DNA from: Gammaproteobacteria bacterium
Lineage (GTDB): Bacteria > Pseudomonadota > Gammaproteobacteria > HK1
Assembly (NCBI GenBank): GCA_020444775.1
Contig: JAGRHX010001060.1
Coordinates: forward strand, 1 to 6,184
Reading direction: 5' to 3'
Length of the DNA stretch: 6,184 bases
A model generated the notes under the pieces. It made no database searches, was not told where the DNA came from, and saw only the letters and a list, made by a program, of their open reading frames with translations. This document shows, one piece after another, positions 1 to 6,184 of the stretch (the first letter of the stretch is position 1; every line of letters begins with the position of its first letter). A program made the translations under genes and the position numbers.

Positions 1-1774
1 CCAGCGCCTCGCGCTCGGCCTTGCTGAGGCGGGCGGTGAGGCTCCAGTCGATCACGGCGATGCGGCCGTCGGCGGCGAGCAGCAGGTTGCCGCTGTTGGT
101 GTTGCGGGCCCGGCGAGGAAAATTGCTGCTGCCGACGTCGACCCGCAGGCGACAGCCCGTCGGTAGCGTATGACGGATGTGGCCCAGATCGATCCGCAGC
201 GAGACGACCTCGTCCGGTCGTAGCGTCTGCACGCCACGCTCGGGCTCGCGCAGCATTGCCCGGGTCACGCCTTCCATCAGCGCGATGGCGCTGCCGTCCT
301 CGCGCAGCTCGATGAGCCTGGTGACGAAGTCGGTATCGGGGCAATCCGACTGCACCTGCAGGTGCACGCTGACCGGGCCGGCGAGGGTCAACGGTGCGTC
401 CAGGGGTTCGCCGGTGTACATCAATCCATAGCCCGGCAGGTCCTGGATCGGGCGTTGGTCCAAGGGACCGGGCTGGATCAACATGTTGCGACCGCCGAGC
501 GTGGGTACGGGGTGGCGCGGGTCGTAGTCGAAGCTGCGCGGCTCGCCGCCAACGGGCCGATCCCGCAGGCTGGCATCGCCAACCAGATACAGTCGACGCG
601 TGCTGGCCGCGGGCGGTGGCCAGCTCGGCGCGTGACACCAGTCATCGGCTCGATAATGGTCCGGTCGGCTGATCCAGGCATGGCTCGCATAGTGCACCGG
701 TGGCTCGTCGACCAGTGGCGTGTGCGCGTCCTTGAGCCAATGGTCGAACCATTCGAAGTACGGGTCGCGTGGCCAGAAGGCATCTTGGTAGACGAAGTAG
801 TGATCGTTCGGGCCGATCCACAGACGTTGGTTACCGATGCGCGCCTGCAGCGTCTGGAAGGCGCCGATGACGCTGGTCTGAAAGATGTCGTACCAGGTGG
901 TCACATGAAAGCCCGGCGCACGGATGCCGTGGCGGAAATCGTGTCGGGCGCGGAACTCGTCGGGCGCCGGGTGGGAGAGTATCTCGTCCAGATAAGGCTG
1001 GCAGACCGAGAACTGTGGATGACCGAGCAGCGGCAAGCGTAGCCAGTCGGGGTCGTCGACGAACGGCGGCGTCGCGCCGCGGGCCGCGTCCAGACGCTGG
1101 TAACAGGCGTTGGCCTCGGCGGCGACCGCCTCGAGAGCCGCCAGTGAGATACCGGCGCGATCCGCGGCTATCGCCTTGTGGCTGGCGGAGAGTCCCGGAA
1201 CGTTCTTCGCCACCCACAGCCACAGTCGCTCCATCTCGATGGCCTGGCCCTCGTAGACCACGTCGTCGTAGATGCTCGAGCCGCCCACCTGCGCGAAGAA
1301 CGCACCTATGCTGGGATGACCGCTGGCGGCGGCGGCCAACGCGGTGGTCGCGCCGGCGGACGACCCGGACAGGCCGACCCGCTGATTGCTCCATGCTTGC
1401 GCCGCGATCCACTGCAACAGGTCCGCGCCGTCCTCGGCGTCGGCGCCATACACCAGATCCTCGCCTTCCGAGCCATAGCGGCCGCGGGTGTCCTGATAGA
1501 CGGCGGCATAGCCGCGCGCGACGATGGCCTTCCAACCGCGCAGTATCGAACCACGCAGTGGCTCGGCGGCGCTCGGCAGCCAGCCGCGCGTGCAGTCGGT
1601 CGGGTCCTCGCAGTCGCCGAGGGTGATGCCGTACGGTGTTCTGTGGACGATGACCGGATAGCTCGGGCCGCCGTTCAACGGCAGATACACGAAGGTGTTG
1701 AGTCGGGTGCCGTCACGCATCGCGACCATCTGTTGGCGACAACGCGCGCCCTCGATCTGCATGAAGTCGTTCAC
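1..1774 (-). CDS. CocE/NonD family hydrolase (Peptidase_S15-like acyl esterase/peptidase), 3' end cut by window
   Basis: Serine hydrolase of the CocE/NonD (X-Pro dipeptidyl-peptidase, S15) family, expected to cleave an ester or amide bond in the cytosol; no signal peptide is seen. I read 591 residues before the left edge, so only a short C-terminal piece is probably missing. Residues 16-335 form the alpha/beta hydrolase part: the family's N-terminal MRDGTRL strand (19-25), TPYG with the presumed oxyanion Tyr48, the nucleophile elbow GSSAG with Ser139, WYDIF with the presumed acid Asp296, and GPNDH with the presumed base His325. From about 340 to 585 comes the family's C-terminal jelly-roll, recognisable by YDPRHPVPTLGG and DFVTRLIEL. 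The start is probably GTG at 1774, with GGGAG at 1785-1789 ten bases upstream; ATG at 1762 in the same frame is the alternative. It is third in a likely operon, 64 bases after the stop of the preceding hydrolase. Family is sure; substrate is unknown. Confidence 0.9.
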   Translation of the reverse strand, partial: MNDFMQIEGARCRQQMVAMRDGTRLNTFVYLPLNGGPSYPVIVHRTPYGITLGDCEDPTDCTRGWLPSAAEPLRGSILRGWKAIVARGYAAVYQDTRGRYGSEGEDLVYGADAEDGADLLQWIAAQAWSNQRVGLSGSSAGATTALAAAASGHPSIGAFFAQVGGSSIYDDVVYEGQAIEMERLWLWVAKNVPGLSASHKAIAADRAGISLAALEAVAAEANACYQRLDAARGATPPFVDDPDWLRLPLLGHPQFSVCQPYLDEILSHPAPDEFRARHDFRHGIRAPGFHVTTWYDIFQTSVIGAFQTLQARIGNQRLWIGPNDHYFVYQDAFWPRDPYFEWFDHWLKDAHTPLVDEPPVHYASHAWISRPDHYRADDWCHAPSWPPPAASTRRLYLVGDASLRDRPVGGEPRSFDYDPRHPVPTLGGRNMLIQPGPLDQRPIQDLPGYGLMYTGEPLDAPLTLAGPVSVHLQVQSDCPDTDFVTRLIELREDGSAIALMEGVTRAMLREPERGVQTLRPDEVVSLRIDLGHIRHTLPTGCRLRVDVGSSNFPRRARNTNSGNLLLAADGRIAVIDWSLTARLSKAEREAL

Positions 1775-1838
1775 CGGCGGACTGCTCCCGTCATCGCGGC
1801 CCCTTTGCTTGCAACCGTGTGCATGGGTAGTGGGCTGG

Positions 1839-3875
1839 TCACGGCCGCGCGGCCATCACGGCGTCGTAGCGCTCGGCCGCGATGCGCAGACACTCATCGA
1901 CGTCGCTGGCCAGCAGATAACGTTGCTCGACCAGCGTCTGGGCGGCCTCCAACACCCGCGCGAGATACGCGTCTCGACTCGCGTAGCGTTCCGTCACCGA
2001 GGCGCGGCGGTCGGCGTGCTCGTCGCGTTCGGCGCGGCTGCGGGCGAAAGGCACGCTGGCGCCCAGATATTCGAGCAGCTGCCCGGCACCACCGATGGAC
2101 ACGTGTCGGGGATTGAAGCCGGTATGGGTGGCGACCGGCACGCTCAGGTCCGGCATGCGCAGACCGCCGGTCTCGTTGCCATCCTCGTCCACCGCGGAGA
2201 CCACGCAGGGATAGGCTGGCCCGACCGGGGTGGCTGGCAGGCTCAGCAGACCACGCTCGGCCTGGACGCCGAGATCCAGCGGCTCGATACAGGGCAGACG
2301 TGCCGGGTCCGGGAGCGCAATCGGACCGATCCTTGCGAGCCGCTCGAGCACCGCCTCCCTGGTCATGGCGGTGCCGTCGGCGCGCCGTGGAAAACGACTC
2401 GGCGGCGGCTCGATGCCAGCGGCCAGCCAGTGATGCAGATTCAGCAACGCGGCACGGAACAGTGGCCGGTAGTCGACCACGTTGATCCAGTTGGCGGTGC
2501 GGGTGCCGAACACACTGTCGTCCGTGAACGGCAGCACGCCGGGGCTGTGCTGGGTACCCGCGAACAGGTAGCGACGCACGTTGTCGGGTGGCTGCAGATC
2601 CTCGTCCGCAGGGCGCGAAGCGGGGCCGTCGCCGAGGCGGGTGTGGGTCAAGCTGGCGTCACCGCGCCAGTACTCGGACGCGGTGTCGGTATAGACGATC
2701 TTCGGCAACTCATCGGTCGCCCGCAGCCTGTCCAGCAGCCCGGCTTCGCGGCCGCTGCGCGGGTCGGTCTGGGGCTGGTCGGCGAACGGGAACAGGTGGC
2801 CGGCGCTGGGGGTGGGTTGCACCGAGGGTTGCGCATAGCGATGGTTGAACTCGCCACGCCGACCGCCCGCGATATGCACCAGCAGACCATCGAACACCTT
2901 ACGCCGCTGCTCGTCACGGTTCAGACCCAGCCAGAGGAAGGTGCGCAGCAGTCGGCCACACTGTGAGATGCCTTCGCCGATGGTCCGATCGATGCGGCCG
3001 TGCAGCGGTGAGTCCGTGGCATGGCGGCACCAGGCGGTGAGGTCACGCAGTGCCAGCAGACCGGCGCCGGTGACCGGGCAGCGGGCTGGGGTGTAGAGCA
3101 GATCGTAGATCCGTCCGGGCTCGAAACCGTCGGCCAGCCAGACGTGACAGGGGTCGTCGATTGGCTCGGGGGCATTTCCGGGAGCATCGTGGGGAGCACT
3201 CTGGTCGGCCTGGCGGGCGAAGCGCCAGGCGCCGCGTTCGATGCGTGTTGGCCGGTCGCGCAGGTGATCCCGGACCCAGAGACTGGCCTGGTTCTCGAGT
3301 CCAGGCGCTACGGCGATCGGTACATGATTGCCCACCGCGCCGACATGATGGTCGGTCAACGGATAGTCGTTGCGGGTCCGATCGGCTTGTATGCGAAGCT
3401 GCATCTGCAGCGGTGCGCCGAGCCGCGTGTGTGGCACCAGCGGCGCGCGCAGCCCCAGTCGCAGGCCGTCCTGCGGCACGTCCCACTGCCAGCCGCACCA
3501 GGCCAGCGCAAAGCCTTGCTCCATCAGGAAGCCATCGCCGATACGGATCTCGTCGGTCGGCATCAGATCCACCGGGGCGCCGTTGAATGAGCGTAGCGCG
3601 GTGCGATTGCCACGGTTGGGCGCTTCGACCAGCAGCGTGCGATTGCCCCGTCCGGGGTTTTCCGGCATGACCAGGCAGACGTCACCGGAGAACCGCACCA
3701 GACCGTCGTCGTCCGCGGCGAGGGCCAGATCGACGATGTCCTTGTTGGCCGGATCGCTCGGGTCCACCTGGTAATGAGCGGTCGCGTCGATCCGGCTGAA
3801 GACGCCGTGCTCGCCGAATTCGCGACCCCCGGCGAGGATCTCCTGGCGTTTGATCTGCAGGCTGTGTAGCGCCAT
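1839..3875 (-). CDS. Alpha/beta hydrolase domain-containing protein (Abhydrolase_10-like), 678 aa
   Basis: Large hydrolase matching, from memory, the poorly characterised 'alpha/beta hydrolase domain-containing protein' family (Pfam Abhydrolase_10). It has no signal peptide or membrane segment, so it is likely cytosolic. The N-terminal half (about 1-260) is mostly beta-rich, with a conserved NRGNRTALRSFN stretch at 88-98. The core holds GISQCGRLLRTFL at 302-314, where Ser304 is the presumed nucleophile, then VFDGLLVHIAGGRRGEFNHR (327-346). SEYWRGDASL follows at 400-409, with Glu401 a candidate acid, and AGTQHSP at 439-445, with His443 the candidate base. The C-terminal part from about 585 is charged and helical. 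Substrates of this family are mostly unknown; esters or lactones are reasonable guesses. The ATG has a good Shine-Dalgarno (AGGAG, 3885-3889, nine-base spacing). It lies 60 bases after the flavoenzyme and 64 before the CocE-type hydrolase, consistent with one operon. Catalytic residues are assigned by motif only. Confidence 0.88.
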   Translation of the reverse strand: MALHSLQIKRQEILAGGREFGEHGVFSRIDATAHYQVDPSDPANKDIVDLALAADDDGLVRFSGDVCLVMPENPGRGNRTLLVEAPNRGNRTALRSFNGAPVDLMPTDEIRIGDGFLMEQGFALAWCGWQWDVPQDGLRLGLRAPLVPHTRLGAPLQMQLRIQADRTRNDYPLTDHHVGAVGNHVPIAVAPGLENQASLWVRDHLRDRPTRIERGAWRFARQADQSAPHDAPGNAPEPIDDPCHVWLADGFEPGRIYDLLYTPARCPVTGAGLLALRDLTAWCRHATDSPLHGRIDRTIGEGISQCGRLLRTFLWLGLNRDEQRRKVFDGLLVHIAGGRRGEFNHRYAQPSVQPTPSAGHLFPFADQPQTDPRSGREAGLLDRLRATDELPKIVYTDTASEYWRGDASLTHTRLGDGPASRPADEDLQPPDNVRRYLFAGTQHSPGVLPFTDDSVFGTRTANWINVVDYRPLFRAALLNLHHWLAAGIEPPPSRFPRRADGTAMTREAVLERLARIGPIALPDPARLPCIEPLDLGVQAERGLLSLPATPVGPAYPCVVSAVDEDGNETGGLRMPDLSVPVATHTGFNPRHVSIGGAGQLLEYLGASVPFARSRAERDEHADRRASVTERYASRDAYLARVLEAAQTLVEQRYLLASDVDECLRIAAERYDAVMAARP

Positions 3876-3884
3876 CGATGTGGG

Positions 3885-3889
3885 CTCCT
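3885..3889 (-). promoter_or_regulatory. Ribosome binding site of the 678-aa hydrolase
   Basis: AGGAG on the minus strand, nine bases before the ATG at 3875. It supports this start over others in the frame and shows the second operon gene has its own strong translation signal rather than depending on coupling to the flavoenzyme gene. Confidence 0.75.
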
Positions 3890-3935
3890 GGATGGGCCGA
3901 GGTGCGAACGACGGTGTCGACTGAATAGGGCGTGT

Positions 3936-4979
3936 CTACGGCTGGAAAGCCGGGGCGACCTCGGACATGAACATGCGGATGCTGCGTTCGGTCTGCTCGT
4001 AGGACATGGGGCCGAGTCGAAACTGCAAGATGAGGCCGCCGACACCGATGCGGCGGATCTCCTCGATACGCTCGCTGACGGTTGCCGGTGAGCCGCACAG
4101 CAGCGAGTGGCCGACCTGGGCACGCGCCGGCTGACTGCTGTTGCTCATGTCGACCAGGCTCACGCCCTGCTGCTCGTAGATGCGACGGCGCATTTCGCTG
4201 CGATGCGCGATCATGCGCTCGAAGGCGCCGACCGCCTCGCGCTCGGCCGCGGCGTCGGTATCGGCTACGTACACGTTGCGCCAGACCCAGCTGTCGTCGA
4301 CGTTGCGCTGCACGGCCTCATCATCGAAGCCGGCCTCACGCATGGTCGCGCGGTACAGATCCATGCGCTTGCGCGTGACCTCGTTGCTCTGCACGTTCAT
4401 CAGGAAGGGCCGGCCGGCGCGGGCCATCTCCAGCATCGAGGCCTCGCCGGAGCAGGCTCGGATCAGCCGTGGATGCGGACGGCTGAAGCACTGCGGCCGA
4501 AGCAGTGGCAGGCGCGCCTGGAAGAACTCACCGCGATGGTCCAGGTCCTCGCCGGTCCATGCCGCGATCATCAGGGCCTCGGCCTCGAGCAGACGGCCCT
4601 GGGCCTCCTCCGGATCGATGCCATAACCCTGGTAGTCGTAGATGTTGTAGGCGGTACCGCGGCCCAGACCGACGATCAGCCGACCGTCGCTGAGGTTGTC
4701 GATGAGGGCCATCTGCTCGGCCATGCGAATCGGATGGTGCAAGGACATCTGGGCGACCGCGAAGCCGATGTCGATACGCGTGGTGGCGGTGGCAAGGGCA
4801 GCGGCGAAGGCCACCGGATCGACGTAGGCGCAGATGCCGTCGAAATGATGCTCGGCCAGCCACAGGGCCTGCATGCCCAGCTGATCGCACAGCTGCGCCT
4901 CGCGCAAGGTCTCCTTGATGACGTCGTGGTCATCGGCGACGTCGAAGCTGCTCGGAAAGAGGAAGTTGCTGAATTTCAT
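3936..4979 (-). CDS. LLM class flavin-dependent oxidoreductase (bacterial luciferase-like monooxygenase)
   Basis: A 347-residue enzyme of the bacterial luciferase-like (LLM) family: TIM-barrel proteins that use reduced FMN (or F420 in some branches) and usually O2 to oxidise substrates such as ketones, aldehydes, sulfonates or amines. Family marks are the N-terminal strand KFSNFLFP (2-9), WLAEHHF at 40-46, the segment DNLSDGRLIVGLGRG at 94-108, and GSPATVSERI (296-305), a C-terminal cofactor/helix motif. The length is normal for the family and no signal peptide is present. It is first in the leftward operon and divergent from the aminotransferase. Its Shine-Dalgarno is weak (GGGA at 4992-4995, twelve bases before ATG), unlike the next gene. 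A flavin reductase, needed if it uses free FMNH2, is not in the window. Family assignment is sure; the reaction is not. A Baeyer-Villiger-type oxidation feeding the downstream hydrolases is my inference. Confidence 0.92.
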   Translation of the reverse strand: MKFSNFLFPSSFDVADDHDVIKETLREAQLCDQLGMQALWLAEHHFDGICAYVDPVAFAAALATATTRIDIGFAVAQMSLHHPIRMAEQMALIDNLSDGRLIVGLGRGTAYNIYDYQGYGIDPEEAQGRLLEAEALMIAAWTGEDLDHRGEFFQARLPLLRPQCFSRPHPRLIRACSGEASMLEMARAGRPFLMNVQSNEVTRKRMDLYRATMREAGFDDEAVQRNVDDSWVWRNVYVADTDAAAEREAVGAFERMIAHRSEMRRRIYEQQGVSLVDMSNSSQPARAQVGHSLLCGSPATVSERIEEIRRIGVGGLILQFRLGPMSYEQTERSIRMFMSEVAPAFQP

Positions 4980-5092
4980 GATTTGGTGATTTCCCGGGCG
5001 CGGTGCCTGGCAGGCTCAGCACCTGTCTTCGCTGCGCCAGTTCCTGGTGCGCCGCTCGAGCGCCGCAGGCGCGTGATGAATGACGAGCCTCG

Positions 5093-5122
5093 ATGGTAGC
5101 GTGGCGGTGGCCGGCCTGTCAG
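5093..5122 (-). promoter_or_regulatory. Candidate sigma70-type promoter for the leftward operon
   Basis: Minus strand CTGACA (5117-5122; five of six matches to the -35 consensus), an 18-base spacer, and TACCAT (5093-5098; four of six to the -10). Transcription would begin near 5086 and leave a leader of roughly 105 bases before the flavoenzyme ATG. The -35 falls inside the loop of the GGCCGGCC inverted repeat. This is a motif match only, in GC-rich DNA. Confidence 0.4.
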
Positions 5123-5133
5123 TCCGGCCGGCC
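5109..5133. repeat. GGCCGGCC inverted repeat, possible operator
   Basis: Two copies of the octamer GGCCGGCC (5109-5116 and 5126-5133) separated by nine bases. Each copy is itself palindromic, so the pair is at once a direct and an inverted repeat and can form an eight-base-pair hairpin. No T-run follows on either strand, which argues against an intrinsic terminator. It brackets the -35 of the candidate leftward promoter, as a repressor site might. Confidence 0.5.
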
Positions 5134-5150
5134 CGGCGTCGCGTCAGTCT

Positions 5151-5180
5151 TTGACAGCTCGGCTCGCACCTGTGCACAGT
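5151..5180 (+). promoter_or_regulatory. Candidate sigma70-type promoter for the aminotransferase gene
   Basis: A perfect TTGACA (5151-5156) with an 18-base spacer to CACAGT (5175-5180), a weak -10 with three of six matches. Transcription would start near 5187, about 60 bases before the ATG. The poor -10 and the overlapping palindrome suggest that an activator or repressor acts here, but this is inference from the sequence alone. Confidence 0.45.
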
Positions 5181-5182
5181 TG
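5167..5182. repeat. Near-perfect palindrome over the rightward -10, possible operator
   Basis: CACCTGTGCACAGTTG is a 16-base palindrome with one mismatched pair, and its central ten bases CTGTGCACAG are perfectly symmetric. It covers the -10 of the candidate aminotransferase promoter, the usual place for a repressor site. The regulator is not in the window and I do not assign a family. Confidence 0.5.
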
Positions 5183-5231
5183 GCGGCATCCTTCAGAGCC
5201 GTCCATCGGCCCATCCAACAGCCTGTCCAAC

Positions 5232-5237
5232 AGGAGG
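5232..5237 (+). promoter_or_regulatory. Strong ribosome binding site of the aminotransferase
   Basis: AGGAGG, full complement to the 16S rRNA tail, nine bases before the ATG at 5247; it fixes the start. Its first three bases lie in the 3' arm of a short inverted repeat, CCTGT (5222-5226) with ACAGG (5230-5234) across a three-base loop. That repeat could partly hide the site in the mRNA. Confidence 0.8.
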
Positions 5238-5246
5238 CATTCGCGC

Positions 5247-6184
5247 ATGTCCGCCCACCTCAAGACCGAAGCCGCGTCCGGCGCCACGCCGGAGGCGTTG
5301 TTGAGTCGTGCACGTCAGGTGTTGCCCGGAGGCAGCTTCGGCAACACCGCCGCGGAGCTGGTCATCGCACGCGGGCGTGGCGCGCGTGTCTGGGACGAGT
5401 CCGGCCGGGAATACGTGGACTATCTGCTCGGGTCCGGGCCGATGCTGATCGGCCACGCCCATCCCGAGGTGAACGCCGCGGTGCAGGCTCAGCTCGAGCT
5501 GGGCACCACCTATTTCGCCAACAACCGGCACGGCATCGAGCTCGCCGAGATGATCGTCGAGGCGGTGCCCTGCGCCGAGAAGGTGCGCTACGTCAGCAGC
5601 GGCACCGAGGCCGACGCCTATGCGATGCGTCTGGCCCGGGCCTACAGCGGTCGTGACAAGATCCTCAAGTTCGAGGGCGGCTATCACGGCATGAGCGACT
5701 ACGGCCTGATGAGCCTGGCGCCCAAGCAGCCGGGCAATCTGCCGTCGCCGATCCCCGATTCGGCCGGTATCCCACGCAGCGTGCGCGACGAGATCGTGGT
5801 CGCGCCGTTCAACGACGCCGACGCGGTCGAGAGCCTCATCAAGGAGCACAAGGGCAGCATCGGCGCGGTCTTCATGGAGCCGTTCCAGCGCCTGTTGTCA
5901 CCGCGGCCGGGCTTCCTGCAGGCGATGCGCGAGCTGACCCTGAAGCACGACATGCTGCTGGTCTTCGACGAGGTGGTGACCGGCTTCCGTCTGGCCTACG
6001 GCGGTGCCCAGGCCTACTACGGCGTGACCCCGGACATCTGCACCCTGGGCAAGGCCATCGGCGGTGGATTCCCGTTGGCGGCGATTGCCGGTCGTGACGA
6101 CATCATGGCGCTGTTCGACAGCAGCCGGGTCGAGCCGGACCGCTTCATGCCGCAGATCGGCACCTTGTCCGGCAATCCGGTGGC
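5247..6184 (+). CDS. Class III PLP-dependent aminotransferase, glutamate-1-semialdehyde aminomutase-like, 3' end cut by window
   Basis: The first 312 residues of a fold-type I PLP enzyme of aminotransferase class III; the family is usually about 420-460 residues, so roughly the last quarter lies beyond the right edge. It moves an amino group between an amine and a keto or aldehyde partner, in the cytosol. Visible marks are LPGGS (26-30), GSGPMLIGHAHPEV (63-76), the phosphate-binding SSGTEA (117-122), GGYHG with the aromatic residue stacking on PLP (144-148), and FDEVVTGFR with cofactor-binding Asp241. The Schiff-base lysine is Lys269 in LGKAIGGGFP, and GTLSGNP is at 305-311. The overall pattern is close to HemL-type aminomutases, but residues 210-220 read MEPFQRLLSPR where HemL usually has a GNMG-type segment. 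I therefore read it as a catabolic paralogue, not the tetrapyrrole enzyme. It is divergent from the flavoenzyme/hydrolase operon, suggesting shared control. Confidence 0.9.
   Translation, partial: MSAHLKTEAASGATPEALLSRARQVLPGGSFGNTAAELVIARGRGARVWDESGREYVDYLLGSGPMLIGHAHPEVNAAVQAQLELGTTYFANNRHGIELAEMIVEAVPCAEKVRYVSSGTEADAYAMRLARAYSGRDKILKFEGGYHGMSDYGLMSLAPKQPGNLPSPIPDSAGIPRSVRDEIVVAPFNDADAVESLIKEHKGSIGAVFMEPFQRLLSPRPGFLQAMRELTLKHDMLLVFDEVVTGFRLAYGGAQAYYGVTPDICTLGKAIGGGFPLAAIAGRDDIMALFDSSRVEPDRFMPQIGTLSGNPV

Larger units (their letters stand above)
4980..5246. promoter_or_regulatory. Divergent intergenic control region
   Basis: 267 bases between the divergent starts of the flavoenzyme and the aminotransferase. 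It contains no convincing gene. It holds one candidate promoter per direction, two palindromic sites, and a leader of roughly 105 bases for the leftward transcript that includes an inverted repeat (GGTGC at 5002-5006 with GCACC at 5019-5023). Control of both transcripts by one regulator is plausible but not shown. Confidence 0.6.

Noticed and set aside
831..1535. 234-codon minus-strand frame rich in Arg and Gly
   Set aside because: It is an out-of-frame reading of the CocE/NonD gene; the Arg/Gly-rich composition is typical of a shifted high-GC frame.
1771..1824. 17-codon minus-strand mini-ORF whose TGA overlaps the GTG start of the CocE/NonD gene as GTGA
   Set aside because: The overlap resembles translational coupling, but there is no Shine-Dalgarno before its ATG and chance is sufficient for so short a frame.
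1695..2966. 423-codon open frame on the plus strand
   Set aside because: It lies antisense to the two hydrolase genes, has composition typical of a high-GC mirror frame, no recognisable domain and no ribosome binding site. The minus-strand proteins have clear family motifs throughout.
4107..5099. 330-codon open frame on the plus strand
   Set aside because: It is antisense to the flavoenzyme gene and shows no family motif. It is open only because stop codons are rare opposite GC-rich codons.
5109..5133. GGCCGGCC hairpin read as a rho-independent terminator
   Set aside because: No gene ends next to it and no T-run follows on either strand; its place between divergent starts fits a regulatory site better.
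5193..5849. 218-codon minus-strand frame opposite the aminotransferase
   Set aside because: It is antisense to an unmistakable PLP enzyme and ends within the intergenic region, with no domain signal.

Overview
The window is high-GC throughout (by eye, not computed). Nearly all of it is coding, and third codon positions are strongly G/C. Gene content and the good Shine-Dalgarno sites point to a high-GC bacterium, most likely a Pseudomonadota species with a broad catabolic repertoire. That assignment is an inference from style and gene families; there is no rRNA or other marker gene here.

Layout: three genes on the minus strand read leftward from about 4979 to the left edge. In transcription order they are a luciferase-like (LLM class) flavin-dependent oxidoreductase (3936-4979), a 678-residue hydrolase of the 'alpha/beta hydrolase domain-containing protein' family (1839-3875), and a CocE/NonD (X-Pro dipeptidyl-peptidase/acyl esterase type) hydrolase (1-1774, running off the left edge). 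The two gaps between them are about 60 bases each and no terminator is visible, so they look like one operon. Divergent from them, a class III PLP-dependent aminotransferase resembling glutamate-1-semialdehyde aminomutase starts at 5247 with a strong ribosome binding site and runs off the right edge.

The 267-base divergent intergenic region (4980-5246) carries a plausible promoter for each direction. It also holds a GGCCGGCC inverted repeat astride the leftward -35 and a near-perfect palindrome (CACCTGTGCACAGTTG) over the rightward -10. Both look like possible operators. No regulator gene lies in the window.

How the genes may work together (inference): enzymes of these four families can act in series. 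The aminotransferase could turn an amine into a carbonyl compound, the flavin monooxygenase could oxidise it (for example by Baeyer-Villiger chemistry to an ester or lactone), and the two hydrolases could open the ester, lactone or amide product. The substrate cannot be read from the sequence. No RNA genes, mobile elements, CRISPR arrays or phage genes were seen.
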